Of a DNA stretch of 7,649 bases, positions 1 through 5,970 are shown piece by piece. The notes below the pieces were generated by a model that was given only the letters and a program-made list of their open reading frames with translations, searched no databases and was not told the origin of the DNA. The first letter of the stretch is position 1. Every line of letters begins with the position of its first letter. The translations under genes were made by a program, and so were the position numbers. The stretch lies in contig DAOVGK010000029.1 of assembly GCA_030672445.1 (NCBI GenBank), forward strand, positions 1 to 7,649, read 5' to 3'. The stretch is from Candidatus Aerophobota bacterium. GTDB taxonomy: Bacteria; Aerophobota; Aerophobia; Aerophobales; AE-B3A.

Positions 1-1965
1 GTGATCTCTCCCATCGTCCAGGAATATGAAGGATTCGCTCCTTTAACTGTAGATTATCGGGAGAAAGCTTATGCGGCGGGAAAGATTCCCGGGGGATTTT
101 TCAAAAGAGAAGGAAGACCTTCTGATGAGGAGATACTTTCCAGTCGGTTGATAGATAGATCTATTCGTCCTTTTTTCCCCAAGGGATTCAGAAATGACGT
201 TCAAGTGATTGCTACGGTTCTCTCGGCCAGTGAGCCCAACCAACCTGCAGTTCTCAGTATCATTGGAGCCTACCTGGCTTTATCCCTGGCTGACTTTCCC
301 AGTGTTCCACCTATCAGCGGAGTAAGAGTGGGTAGAATAAAAGGAGAATTTGTTATTAATCCTCGGGATGACCAGCTCAAAGAAAGTGAGTTGAATCTTG
401 TGGTAGTAGCAAACAAAGAGGGACTGATTATGGTGGAGGGGAATGCCAAGCAGGTAAAAGAAGAAGTTGTTCTAGAGGCTTTTCAGGTAGCCCACTCCTA
501 CATTAAGAGAATAATTGAAGTAGAGGAAGAATTCATCAGCCAGGCAAAAAAAGAGAAAAAGGAGTTTCCTCTTTATCAAATTGAAGAAGAGATTAGAAGG
601 AAAGTAACAGATTTTGCTGAAGATAAGATCAAAGCCATCGGATCTGATTGGGCCAAAGACCGAAAAGATAACTACCTTGAGAAAGTGAAAGAGGAAGTTT
701 TGGAGAAGTTCTCATCTGACTATCCGGAAAAAGAGAGAGATTTTCTAGATGTCCTCGATGAGCTAAAGAAAAGGAAGATGAGAGAGCTTATCATTGAGGA
801 GGGGAAAAGATGGGATCTTCGTGGAATTGATGAGGTAAGACCCATTAGCTGTGAGGTAGGGATACTTCCCCGTGTCCACGGATCCGGACTTTTTACCAGA
901 GGAGAAACCCAATCTCTAGTAGTGACAACCTTGGGCACCTCATCCGATGAGCAGATAATTGATGGACTGCACAAGGGCGAAATCTCCAAAACATTTATGT
1001 TTCATTATAATTTCCCTCCATTTTCTACGGGAGAGGCCCGATTTTTGAGAGGCCCGGGGAGAAGAGAGATAGGACATGGTTTCCTGGCCGAAAGGGCTCT
1101 TCTGCCTGTTCTTCCTGATGAAAAATCTTTCCCCTATACCATAAGGCTGGTCTCTGACATTCTTGAATCAAATGGTTCCTCTTCTATGGCCTCCGTTTGC
1201 GGAGGGAGTCTTTCTTTAATGGATGCCGGAGTCCCTATCTCCGAGCCGGTAGCCGGTGTGGGGATAGGTCTGATTAAGGAAGGTGATAAGGTTATTATCT
1301 TAACCGATATTCAGGGCCTGGAAGATCATCTAGGAGATATGGATTTCAAGGTAGCCGGAACGAAGGAGGCCATTACTGCTCTCCAGCTAGACATCAAGGT
1401 CTCAGGAATCAGTATAAAAGTTGTGGAGGAGGCTCTGTATAAGGCAAAAGTTGGCCGGGATTTAATTCTGAAAGAAATGGAAAAGGTGATAAGTAAACCT
1501 CGATCAGAACTTTCTAGCTATGCTCCTAGAATTACTATCCTTCCCATTCCACTGGACAAAATTGGCGACATCATTGGCCCGGGGGGAAAGATTATCAAAG
1601 GGATTATCAAAGAGACAGGCGTGGAGATCGACATAGATGATCTGGAAGGAAAGGTAACTATAAGCTCGCTGGATGAGGAAGGGGCAAATAAGGCTCTGAC
1701 GATGATCAAAGGCTTAATCGAGGAACCCCGGGTGGGGCAGGTTTACTTAGGTAAGGTAAAGCGGGTAACTGATTTTGGCGCCTTTGTGGAAATTATGCCG
1801 GGAAAAGAAGGTCTTGTTCATATCTCGCAGCTTAGCGATAAATTCGTAAAGAATGTTTCTGATGTGGTGAAGGTGGGTGATAAAATCCGGGTAAAGCTTG
1901 TTCGTATTGACGAATTAGGAAGACTCGATCTCAGTAAAAAGGGGGTACAAGACAGGACATCTTAA
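1..1965 (+). CDS. pnp: Polyribonucleotide nucleotidyltransferase (PNPase), 5'-truncated by window edge
   Basis: PNPase degrades RNA 3' to 5' with phosphate, releasing nucleoside diphosphates; it acts in the cytoplasm as a trimer, often in an RNA degradosome. The visible 654 residues open inside the first RNase PH domain (FPLTV-like segment at about 13, then YAAGKIPGGFFKREGRPS). The second RNase PH domain carries GLFTRGETQ (about 297-305), GSSSMASVCGG (about 391-401) and the catalytic-site segment DHLGDMDF (about 442-449). A KH domain follows with GPGGKIIK near 526, then an S1 domain from about 577 (VGQVYLGKV, DFGAFVEI, GLVHISQLS). Family members are about 700 residues, so roughly the first 45-50 are missing. 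The GTG at base 1 is therefore almost certainly an internal valine codon, not the start. The C-terminus ends soon after S1, as is normal. The gene before pnp is often rpsO, but it is outside this window. Identification is secure. Confidence 0.98.
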   Translation: MISPIVQEYEGFAPLTVDYREKAYAAGKIPGGFFKREGRPSDEEILSSRLIDRSIRPFFPKGFRNDVQVIATVLSASEPNQPAVLSIIGAYLALSLADFPSVPPISGVRVGRIKGEFVINPRDDQLKESELNLVVVANKEGLIMVEGNAKQVKEEVVLEAFQVAHSYIKRIIEVEEEFISQAKKEKKEFPLYQIEEEIRRKVTDFAEDKIKAIGSDWAKDRKDNYLEKVKEEVLEKFSSDYPEKERDFLDVLDELKKRKMRELIIEEGKRWDLRGIDEVRPISCEVGILPRVHGSGLFTRGETQSLVVTTLGTSSDEQIIDGLHKGEISKTFMFHYNFPPFSTGEARFLRGPGRREIGHGFLAERALLPVLPDEKSFPYTIRLVSDILESNGSSSMASVCGGSLSLMDAGVPISEPVAGVGIGLIKEGDKVIILTDIQGLEDHLGDMDFKVAGTKEAITALQLDIKVSGISIKVVEEALYKAKVGRDLILKEMEKVISKPRSELSSYAPRITILPIPLDKIGDIIGPGGKIIKGIIKETGVEIDIDDLEGKVTISSLDEEGANKALTMIKGLIEEPRVGQVYLGKVKRVTDFGAFVEIMPGKEGLVHISQLSDKFVKNVSDVVKVGDKIRVKLVRIDELGRLDLSKKGVQDRTS

Positions 1966-1986
1966 CCACTCAGATCCCCCAAATCC

Positions 1987-2016
1987 TTGACTTGTTTTAA
2001 AAATGTATCTTATGTA
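1987..2016 (+). promoter_or_regulatory. Candidate sigma70-type promoter for rpsU (and the 6S RNA)
   Basis: TTGACT at 1987-1992 matches five of six -35 consensus bases. The best -10 is TATGTA at 2011-2016 with an 18-base spacer, which matches only three of six. The spacer is AT-rich. Transcription would start near 2023, just before the rpsU ribosome binding site. I see no promoter inside rpsU, so this one may also drive the 6S RNA. The strong -35 and weak -10 make this a moderate call. Confidence 0.45.
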
Positions 2017-2024
2017 GAACGATG

Positions 2025-2031
2025 AAGGAGG
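2025..2031 (+). promoter_or_regulatory. Strong ribosome binding site deciding the TTG start of rpsU
   Basis: AAGGAGG lies 10 bases before the TTG at 2042. There is no ATG in a suitable position, and the S21 protein aligns from this TTG, so the perfect Shine-Dalgarno sequence supports the non-ATG start. Confidence 0.8.
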
Positions 2032-2041
2032 TGCAGAGAGT

Positions 2042-2257
2042 TTGGTTACAGTGAAGGTAGACGATTATGGTTCTTTCTCGCAAGCTTTAAAGCGTTTCAA
2101 GATACGATGTCAGCAATCAGGCTTGACCTCGGAGATTAAGAGACATCGAGAATATGAAAAACCAGCGGAGAAGAAGCGAAGAAAAAGGCTTAGGGCCATT
2201 CGAAGACAAAGAAGAAGGATGCTCAAGCTTCAGAGAAAAAGGATACAGGCCTATTAG
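2042..2257 (+). CDS. rpsU: 30S ribosomal protein S21
   Basis: S21 is a small basic protein of the 30S subunit platform that lies near the 3' end of 16S rRNA and helps mRNA engagement in translation initiation. The 71-residue product has the family layout: a short N-terminal strand (VTVKV), FSQALKRFKIRCQQSG (about 12-27) matching the family's ALRRFKRSCEKAG pattern, a RREFYEKP-like segment (HREYEKPAEKKRRKR), and a very basic helical tail. Length equals that of the E. coli protein. The start is TTG, backed by a perfect AAGGAGG. It follows pnp after about 76 bases with its own candidate promoter. The stop codon abuts the 6S RNA, so rpsU mRNA and that RNA may be made as one transcript and separated by processing (inference). 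Confidence 0.97.
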   Translation: MVTVKVDDYGSFSQALKRFKIRCQQSGLTSEIKRHREYEKPAEKKRRKRLRAIRRQRRRMLKLQRKRIQAY

Positions 2258-2432
2258 TCCCTGCCCTACCGGTGACCGGAGGAACTTTGAGCCAACATAT
2301 TTGATACGGGAATCTGACTTCGGATATGGTGTGCGCTCTCATCATAAATGAGAAGCATGATATATCTGAGAGGATACCCCCTTGGGATTTCGACTCGAAG
2401 CTTTCTTTGTCACCCGCAAGGGCAGGGTTTTT
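2258..2432 (+). ncRNA. ssrS: Probable 6S RNA (regulator of RNA polymerase)
   Basis: 6S RNA binds sigma70-type RNA polymerase holoenzyme by mimicking an open promoter and lowers transcription in stationary phase. The rpsU-fmt gap has the matching architecture. The closing stem is a perfect 9-bp pair, CCCTGCCCT (2259-2267) with AGGGCAGGG (2419-2427), continued after an internal loop by GGTGAC (2271-2276) with GTCACC (2409-2414). A large, mostly unpaired middle contains TTTGAGCCAACATAT (2286-2300) and a GGGAATC/GATACCC pairing (2308-2314 with 2373-2379, one mismatch). A long terminal arm pairs 2324-2334 with 2355-2365 (10 of 11) and 2337-2342 with 2348-2353 (6 of 6), with loop CATAA. The GAGCCAA...GGGAA and ACCCCCTTGG blocks resemble 6S RNAs I recall from delta-proteobacteria and similar groups. 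TTTTTCTTT (2428-2436) follows the stem. Exact ends are estimates, and no covariance-model search was possible. The fold is seen; the family name rests on recall. Confidence 0.8.
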
Positions 2433-2438
2433 CTTTAT

Positions 2439-2443
2439 GAGGT
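2439..2443 (+). promoter_or_regulatory. Ribosome binding site for fmt, supporting the GTG start
   Basis: GAGGT sits 4 bases before the GTG at 2448, rather close but usable. It is squeezed between the T-run that ends the 6S RNA and the start codon, so the fmt-specific leader is only about 12-15 bases. Confidence 0.5.
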
Positions 2444-2447
2444 AAGG

Positions 2448-3407
2448 GTGCGAATTCTTTTCCTGGGAACTCCTAAGTTTGCCTGTCCCTCACTTGTCAG
2501 TTTGAATGAGAGGGAAGAAATTGTTGGGGTCATTACTCAGCCTGATCGTCCTTCAGGGAGAGGAAGAAAATCTAGAGCCCCTGCGGTGAAAAGATTAGCC
2601 CAAGAGAAGGGGATTCCTCTTTGTCAGCCCGAGGATGTAAACCGTTCCTTTTTTATTAATCAAATGAGGAGGTTAAAGCCGGATCTTGTGATAGTGGTAG
2701 CCTTTGGGCAGATACTGGGGCCCGATTTTCTGTTGATTCCTAGATTACTTACCATTAATCTTCATCCTTCCCTTTTGCCCCGTTATAGAGGTCCTGCTCC
2801 TATTCCCTGGGCCATAATTAATGGTGAACGAGAAACCGGGGTGACTATCCAGAAAGTGGAAAAGGGGGTAGATAGGGGAGGAATAATTCTTCAAAAAAAG
2901 GTTCCTATCGATCCTCTTGAAACTGCGGCGGATCTGGAAAGAAGGCTTTCTTCTGTGGGGGCCGAGCTCTTGGGTGAGGCAATAGAGCTTATAAAGAGAG
3001 GACAGCTCCAGTATAAATCTCAGCAGGAGACTCAAGCAACCTATGCTCCCAAGATAGAAAAGAAGGATAGTTTGATCGATTGGTCAAAACCGGCCTTAAC
3101 TATCCATAACCTGGTGAGGGGATTAAATCCTTACCCGGGTGCTTCAACTTTCGTTCGGCTAAGAGGAAAGAGAACCAGGATTAAAATCTGGCGCACAGAA
3201 TTGGTGAGGGAAAATTCAAACCTTGAGAAAGATGCGTTGGCGAGCCAGATCACCCAGATATGCAAGCCGGAAGGTTTCCTGGTAAAAGGAGGAAATGCTT
3301 CCCTTTTGGTTAAAGAAGTTCAACTACCCAATCGAAATCCTATCTCCGGGTATGATTTCATAAAAGGATATCAGATTAAGAAAGGATTTATCTTAGGAGA
3401 CAGCTAA
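2448..3407 (+). CDS. fmt: Methionyl-tRNA formyltransferase
   Basis: Fmt transfers a formyl group from 10-formyltetrahydrofolate to methionyl-tRNA(fMet), producing the bacterial initiator tRNA. From GTG 2448 the protein is 319 residues (E. coli 315). It begins in family style (MRILFLGTPKFA) and carries QPDRPSGRGRK (about 35-45), the folate-site/catalytic triad Asn104, His106 and Asp142 in INLHPSLLPRYRG and GVDRGG, and the C-terminal tRNA-binding domain from about 210 (IDWSKPA, GLNPYPGA). The reading frame stays open upstream to a TTG at 2382, but that extension would add 22 non-family residues encoded by the 6S RNA, so GTG 2448 is preferred. The partner def gene is about 1.6 kb downstream in another transcription unit. 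How fmt is transcribed is unclear: there is no good promoter nearby except possible read-through of the rpsU/6S unit. Confidence 0.96.
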   Translation: MRILFLGTPKFACPSLVSLNEREEIVGVITQPDRPSGRGRKSRAPAVKRLAQEKGIPLCQPEDVNRSFFINQMRRLKPDLVIVVAFGQILGPDFLLIPRLLTINLHPSLLPRYRGPAPIPWAIINGERETGVTIQKVEKGVDRGGIILQKKVPIDPLETAADLERRLSSVGAELLGEAIELIKRGQLQYKSQQETQATYAPKIEKKDSLIDWSKPALTIHNLVRGLNPYPGASTFVRLRGKRTRIKIWRTELVRENSNLEKDALASQITQICKPEGFLVKGGNASLLVKEVQLPNRNPISGYDFIKGYQIKKGFILGDS

Positions 3408-3431
3408 TGAATACCTTTAAGAGGTGAACCA

Positions 3432-3971
3432 ATGAACGAGGAGGATTTTCCGGTTCTTCTGGCTAAGAGGACGATAGAAGAGTATCTTAGCAGTGGAAAG
3501 GTGATTTCTCCCCCTTCCCAGATTCCCAAAGCATTCCAAAAGAAGGCAGGGACCTTTGTGTCTCTGCATGAAAAGAGAAAACTCCGGGGATGTATTGGCA
3601 CCTATCTTCCCACTCAAGATAATCTAGCCAATGAGATTATAAAGAATGCTATTAGTGCTGCCACCCAGGATCCTCGTTTTCCTCCGGTAGATAGCAGTGA
3701 AATGAAAGATCTAGAGATCTCAGTGGATGTTCTGAGTAAACCGGAGCCAGTTAAATCCAAGAAGGAGCTAGATCCCAAAAAATACGGAGTGATCGTGAGT
3801 AAAGGATGGCAGAGAGGATTATTGCTGCCGGATCTGGAAGGAGTAGACACAGTTGAGCAGCAGCTAGAAATTGCCAAACAAAAAGCCGGATTGGGTGGGA
3901 CACCTGTGGAAGAGGTGGAGATCCAGCGATTTACAGTTACTCGCTACAAGATGTTTAAGGGGAAGAATTGA
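3432..3971 (+). CDS. amrA: AMMECR1-family protein (AmmeMemoRadiSam system protein A type)
   Basis: This 179-residue protein spans the whole AMMECR1 domain, a family conserved in archaea, bacteria and eukaryotes. The hallmark [10 protein letters not shown] motif starts at residue 51 and includes Cys54. Downstream come the DPRFPPV block (about 81-87), LEISVDVLS (about 95-103), [17 protein letters not shown] (about 119-135) and a C-terminal QRFTVTRYK segment. The biochemical function is not established. In many prokaryotes it sits with a MEMO-family protein and a radical SAM enzyme, but neither is visible here. The start ATG has AAGAGGTG (3419-3426) at good spacing, 24 bases after fmt. Its stop overlaps the start of the HD-domain gene, which suggests translational coupling. 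Family assignment is strong, the cellular role unknown. Confidence 0.93.
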   Translation: MNEEDFPVLLAKRTIEEYLSSGKVISPPSQIPKAFQKKAGTFVSLHEKRKLRGCIGTYLPTQDNLANEIIKNAISAATQDPRFPPVDSSEMKDLEISVDVLSKPEPVKSKKELDPKKYGVIVSKGWQRGLLLPDLEGVDTVEQQLEIAKQKAGLGGTPVEEVEIQRFTVTRYKMFKGKN

Positions 3972-4531
3972 TGAGCTGGCCAACTCGGGATGAAGCCTTT
4001 TCTTTATTAAGGGAATATACCGAGAATAAGAATCTGATCAAGCATGCTCTTGCTGTAGAGGCGTGTATGTTCGATTACGCAAAAAGATTTGGGGAGGACC
4101 CAGAAAAGTGGGCTGTTACGGGACTACTTCACGACTTCGATTATGAGAAATTCCCTTCCATGGAAGATCATCCCTTCAGGGGGGCCGATATTCTCCGAAG
4201 GAAAGGATACCCGGAGTCTATGATTCACGCCATTTTGGCTCACGGAGATCATACTCATGTGAGACGAGAAAATCTATTAGATAAGACCCTCTATGCGGTG
4301 GATGAGTTAACCGGCTTTGTCGTGGCGGTGGCTCTGGTTAGACCTTCAAAAAAGATCCAAGATGTGAAGGTTAAGTCAGTAAGGAAAAAGTGGAAAGATA
4401 AAGCATTCGCTAGAGGTGTGGACCGGGAGTGCATTGAACGGGGAGCAAGAGATCTCGGGATTGGTTTAGACGAGCACATCCAGGATGTTCTCGACTCAAT
4501 GAAACGGATTTCCACCGAACTGGGGTTATAA
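3971..4531 (+). CDS. HD-domain (HDIG-type) predicted metal-dependent hydrolase
   Basis: This 186-residue stand-alone HD-superfamily protein is likely a divalent-metal phosphohydrolase acting on a nucleotide or other phosphorylated small molecule; the substrate cannot be told from sequence. The metal ligands expected for the fold are visible: His25 (IKHALAVE), His54-Asp55 (GLLHDFDYEK), His67 in DHPFRGADIL, His91 (ILAHGDHT) and Asp111 (LYAVDELTG). No signal peptide, membrane segment or added sensor or effector domain is seen, which argues against a c-di-GMP phosphodiesterase or a Rel-like enzyme. The chosen start is ATG 3971, whose A is the last base of the preceding TGA stop; AAGGGGAAG (3957-3965) is its binding site. 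An in-frame TTG at 3968 is an alternative that adds one residue. Tight coupling to the AMMECR1 gene suggests a shared process (inference). Confidence 0.88.
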   Translation: MSWPTRDEAFSLLREYTENKNLIKHALAVEACMFDYAKRFGEDPEKWAVTGLLHDFDYEKFPSMEDHPFRGADILRRKGYPESMIHAILAHGDHTHVRRENLLDKTLYAVDELTGFVVAVALVRPSKKIQDVKVKSVRKKWKDKAFARGVDRECIERGARDLGIGLDEHIQDVLDSMKRISTELGL

Positions 4532-4568
4532 AGATCTTTTATCTTACCTAATCTTTTCTATCCTCTTC

Positions 4569-4596
4569 TTGACTTCTACCAATGTTGGAATAAAAT
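4569..4596 (+). promoter_or_regulatory. Sigma70-type promoter for the panD-def-RAM operon
   Basis: TTGACT (4569-4574, five of six) is followed after 16 bases by TAAAAT (4591-4596, five of six). The predicted start near 4603 leaves a leader of about 15 bases, with AGAGGGA (4606-4612) as ribosome binding site before the ATG at 4618. It lies in the 86-base gap after the HD gene. That gap is otherwise pyrimidine-rich and shows no convincing terminator. Confidence 0.72.
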
Positions 4597-4617
4597 GGAT
4601 GACAAAGAGGGATTTTT

Positions 4618-4971
4618 ATGTTCAGGATAATGTATAAATCGAAAATCCATAAAGCTAGAGTTACCGAGACTCAACTTGAATATGAGGGTAGTATTACCAT
4701 CGATGAGAAACTGATGGAGGCAGCCAACATTATGCCCGGAGAAAGACTAGAGATATTCAATCTGAGTAATGGGGTAAGATTTAGTACTTATGCCATTAAA
4801 GGAGAAAAAGGATTGGGCGTAATCTGCCTGAACGGAGCAGCAGCAAGATTGACCGAGGTAGGCGATAAAGTGATAATCATCTCTTATGCAGTAGTCACCG
4901 AGGAAGAAGCCAGGACTCTAAAGCCAAAAATAGTCTTGGTAGATGAGCAGAACAAACTAGTTAAAGGATAG
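4618..4971 (+). CDS. panD: Aspartate 1-decarboxylase precursor
   Basis: PanD decarboxylates L-aspartate to beta-alanine, the precursor needed with pantoate for pantothenate and CoA. It is made as an inactive proenzyme that cleaves itself and generates a pyruvoyl group. The 117 residues align in register with the E. coli enzyme: Lys9, the cleavage site Gly24-Ser25 in YEGSITID, Arg54 and Tyr58 in GVRFSTYAI, and Asn72 in LNGAAA. All residues expected for processing and catalysis are present, so the protein should be active. It is slightly shorter than the E. coli protein (126). It is the first gene after a good promoter, and its final codons overlap the ribosome binding site of def. No panB or panC gene is in the window. 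Confidence 0.97.
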   Translation: MFRIMYKSKIHKARVTETQLEYEGSITIDEKLMEAANIMPGERLEIFNLSNGVRFSTYAIKGEKGLGVICLNGAAARLTEVGDKVIIISYAVVTEEEARTLKPKIVLVDEQNKLVKG

Positions 4972-4976
4972 AACAA

Positions 4977-5489
4977 GTGGGAGTTTACCAAATTAGAAAA
5001 TATGGAGATCCAATTTTGAGGACTCGGTGTAGGAGTGTAGAGGAAGTAGGGGTCAGGGAGAGAAAAATCCTCCAGCAAATGGCCCAGACCATGTCTCAAG
5101 CTCAAGGAATAGGGCTGGCTGCTCCCCAGGTGGGAATTGACCTTCAGCTTATGGTGGTGGATCTCGGTGATAATAATCTGATAAAGTTAGTCAATCCTTT
5201 AATTTTGTTGAGGGAGGGGGAGAGTGTCCTGGAGGAAGGATGTCTTTCCCTACCAGAGGTTACCCTTAAGGTAAAAAGATCAAAGAAAGTGATGGTAGAG
5301 GGTTGGAATGAGGATGGGGAAATAATAAAGGTCGAAGGTGAGGATCTTCTGGCTCACGTAATTCAGCATGAAATCGATCATCTTTTTGGGATCTTAATCA
5401 TTGACTATGCTGATCAAGCGGAAAGGATGAGCTTGGAGAGCAAACTAAAGCTGCTAGAGAAAAGTGACGGTAGTCACATCAAGTTATAG
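4977..5489 (+). CDS. def: Peptide deformylase
   Basis: Def is the metal-dependent hydrolase that removes the N-formyl group from nascent proteins at the ribosome exit. The 170 residues (E. coli 169) show all three family motifs: GIGLAAPQVG at 44-53 with Gln51, EEGCLSLPE at 86-94 with metal ligand Cys89, and QHEIDHLFG starting at 130 with ligands His131 and His135 and catalytic Glu132. The start is GTG 4977, 5 bases after panD; its binding site AAAGGATAG includes the panD stop, so the two genes are probably translationally coupled. In many bacteria def is next to fmt. Here fmt is upstream in a different unit, separated by the AMMECR1, HD and panD genes. Confidence 0.97.
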   Translation: MGVYQIRKYGDPILRTRCRSVEEVGVRERKILQQMAQTMSQAQGIGLAAPQVGIDLQLMVVDLGDNNLIKLVNPLILLREGESVLEEGCLSLPEVTLKVKRSKKVMVEGWNEDGEIIKVEGEDLLAHVIQHEIDHLFGILIIDYADQAERMSLESKLKLLEKSDGSHIKL

Positions 5490-5505
5490 TAAATTAACGA
5501 GGAAA

Positions 5506-5512
5506 AGAGGTG
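5506..5512 (+). promoter_or_regulatory. Ribosome binding site choosing the ATG start of the RAM-domain gene
   Basis: AGAGGTG lies 6 bases before ATG 5519. The competing in-frame GTG at 5510 is part of this site itself, so ATG 5519 is the better start. Confidence 0.6.
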
Positions 5513-5518
5513 AAAAGG

Positions 5519-5749
5519 ATGGCTAAAGCTTATTTAAAGATCAAGGTAGAGGCAGGGAAAGAAAGAAGTGTCAGAGATGCCTTGTTGAGATTTGATGAAG
5601 TGAAGGGGGCGGATTTGACCACCGGAGGTCAAGATATTCTGGCTTCGATTGAGGCTAACAGCTACGAGGATATTTTGCAGGTTGTAATAGATAGACTGCG
5701 AACTCTTAAAGGTATTAAAAGTACGGTAACTGATCTTGTGCTTGAGTAA
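5519..5749 (+). CDS. Stand-alone Lrp/AsnC ligand-binding (RAM) domain protein
   Basis: The 76-residue product matches the effector-binding half of Lrp/AsnC regulators. It has an opening strand (AYLKIKVEAGKE), a helix, a central VKGADLTTGGQDILASIEA segment corresponding to the family's V..V..VTG..D.....V, a second helix (YEDILQVVIDRL) and a closing GIKSTVTDLVLE strand. No helix-turn-helix DNA-binding domain precedes it, so it cannot bind DNA alone. Such single-domain proteins are known and are thought to oligomerise and bind amino acids or other small ligands, possibly modifying full-length Lrp proteins. It follows def by 29 bases in the panD operon. An amino-acid-sensing role fits that setting (aspartate use by PanD), but this is inference. 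A GTG start at 5510 would add three residues. Confidence 0.88.
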   Translation: MAKAYLKIKVEAGKERSVRDALLRFDEVKGADLTTGGQDILASIEANSYEDILQVVIDRLRTLKGIKSTVTDLVLE

Positions 5750-5791
5750 AAAGAGATCAACCTCGGCTTTATAGAAGAATGGGAGTAAAAA

Positions 5792-5833
5792 AGAGGAGCA
5801 GCGTTGCCCAATTTCTAGGGGGCCTCTATTTTT
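5792..5833 (+). terminator. Possible intrinsic terminator of the panD-def-RAM operon
   Basis: AGAGG (5792-5796) can pair with CCTCT (5823-5827), and an inner CCC (5807-5809) with GGG (5818-5820) around an 8-base loop. The stem is followed by ATTTTT. The internal loop is large and asymmetric, so the hairpin is not ideal. The T-run ends only two bases before the tRNA, so the hairpin could also simply be part of the pre-tRNA leader. The rest of 5750-5835 shows nothing else I can name, and I see no convincing tRNA promoter. Confidence 0.4.
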
Positions 5834-5835
5834 GA

Positions 5836-5910
5836 TGGGGCGTGGTGAAGCGGTAACACAGCGGACTTTGGATCCGCCATACGGAGGTTCGAATCCTCCC
5901 GCCCCAGCCA
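5836..5910 (+). tRNA. tRNA-Gln, anticodon TTG, CCA encoded
   Basis: The full cloverleaf can be drawn. The acceptor stem TGGGGCG (5836-5842) pairs with CGCCCCA (5900-5906). A D-arm contains GAAGCGGTAA. The anticodon stem GCGGA/TCCGC (5861-5865, 5873-5877) holds loop CTTTGGA with anticodon TTG at 5868-5870, which reads CAA glutamine codons. The T-arm is GGAGG-TTCGAAT-CCTCC (5883-5899). Discriminator G5907 and an encoded CCA (5908-5910) complete it. The U1-A72 pair is typical of bacterial tRNA-Gln. A T-rich stretch (TTTATTTTCTT from 5918) follows and may aid termination. Confidence 0.97.
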
Positions 5911-5943
5911 GTCGGACTTTATTTTCTTGAAAGCTAACTATTT

Positions 5944-5970
5944 ACCGCAGAGATCGCAGAGTGCACAGAG
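5944..5970 (+). repeat. Left terminal repeat: three 9-base CGCAGAG-like units
   Basis: The units are ACCGCAGAG (5944-5952), ATCGCAGAG (5953-5961) and TGCACAGAG (5962-5970). They form a direct tandem array of period 9 that ends exactly at the ATG of the remnant reading frame. Confidence 0.8.

Noticed and set aside
1..3. GTG at the window start as the true start of pnp.
   Set aside because: PNPase normally has about 45-50 more residues ahead of this point, so the codon is internal.
1940..1979. GGGGG and CCCCC around the pnp stop as a terminator hairpin.
   Set aside because: The arms are only 5 bp with a 30-base loop, and no T-run follows.
2301..2330. TTGATA-18-TATGGT as a promoter for fmt.
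   Set aside because: It lies inside the 6S RNA, whose sequence naturally resembles promoter DNA, and the -10 is weak. It is not strong enough to call.
2154..2351. A 65-codon frame starting inside rpsU and running into the gap before fmt.
   Set aside because: Half of it overlaps rpsU in another frame and the rest overlaps the structured RNA. It has no family similarity I recognise and no ribosome binding site of its own.
4530..4540. AAAGATCTTT palindrome after the HD gene as terminator or operator.
   Set aside because: It is a short, AT-rich palindrome with no loop, and no second copy is seen near the promoter.
5804..5832. TTGCCC-17-TATTTT as the tRNA-Gln promoter.
   Set aside because: The start point would fall near 5839, inside the mature tRNA, so it cannot drive a complete tRNA.
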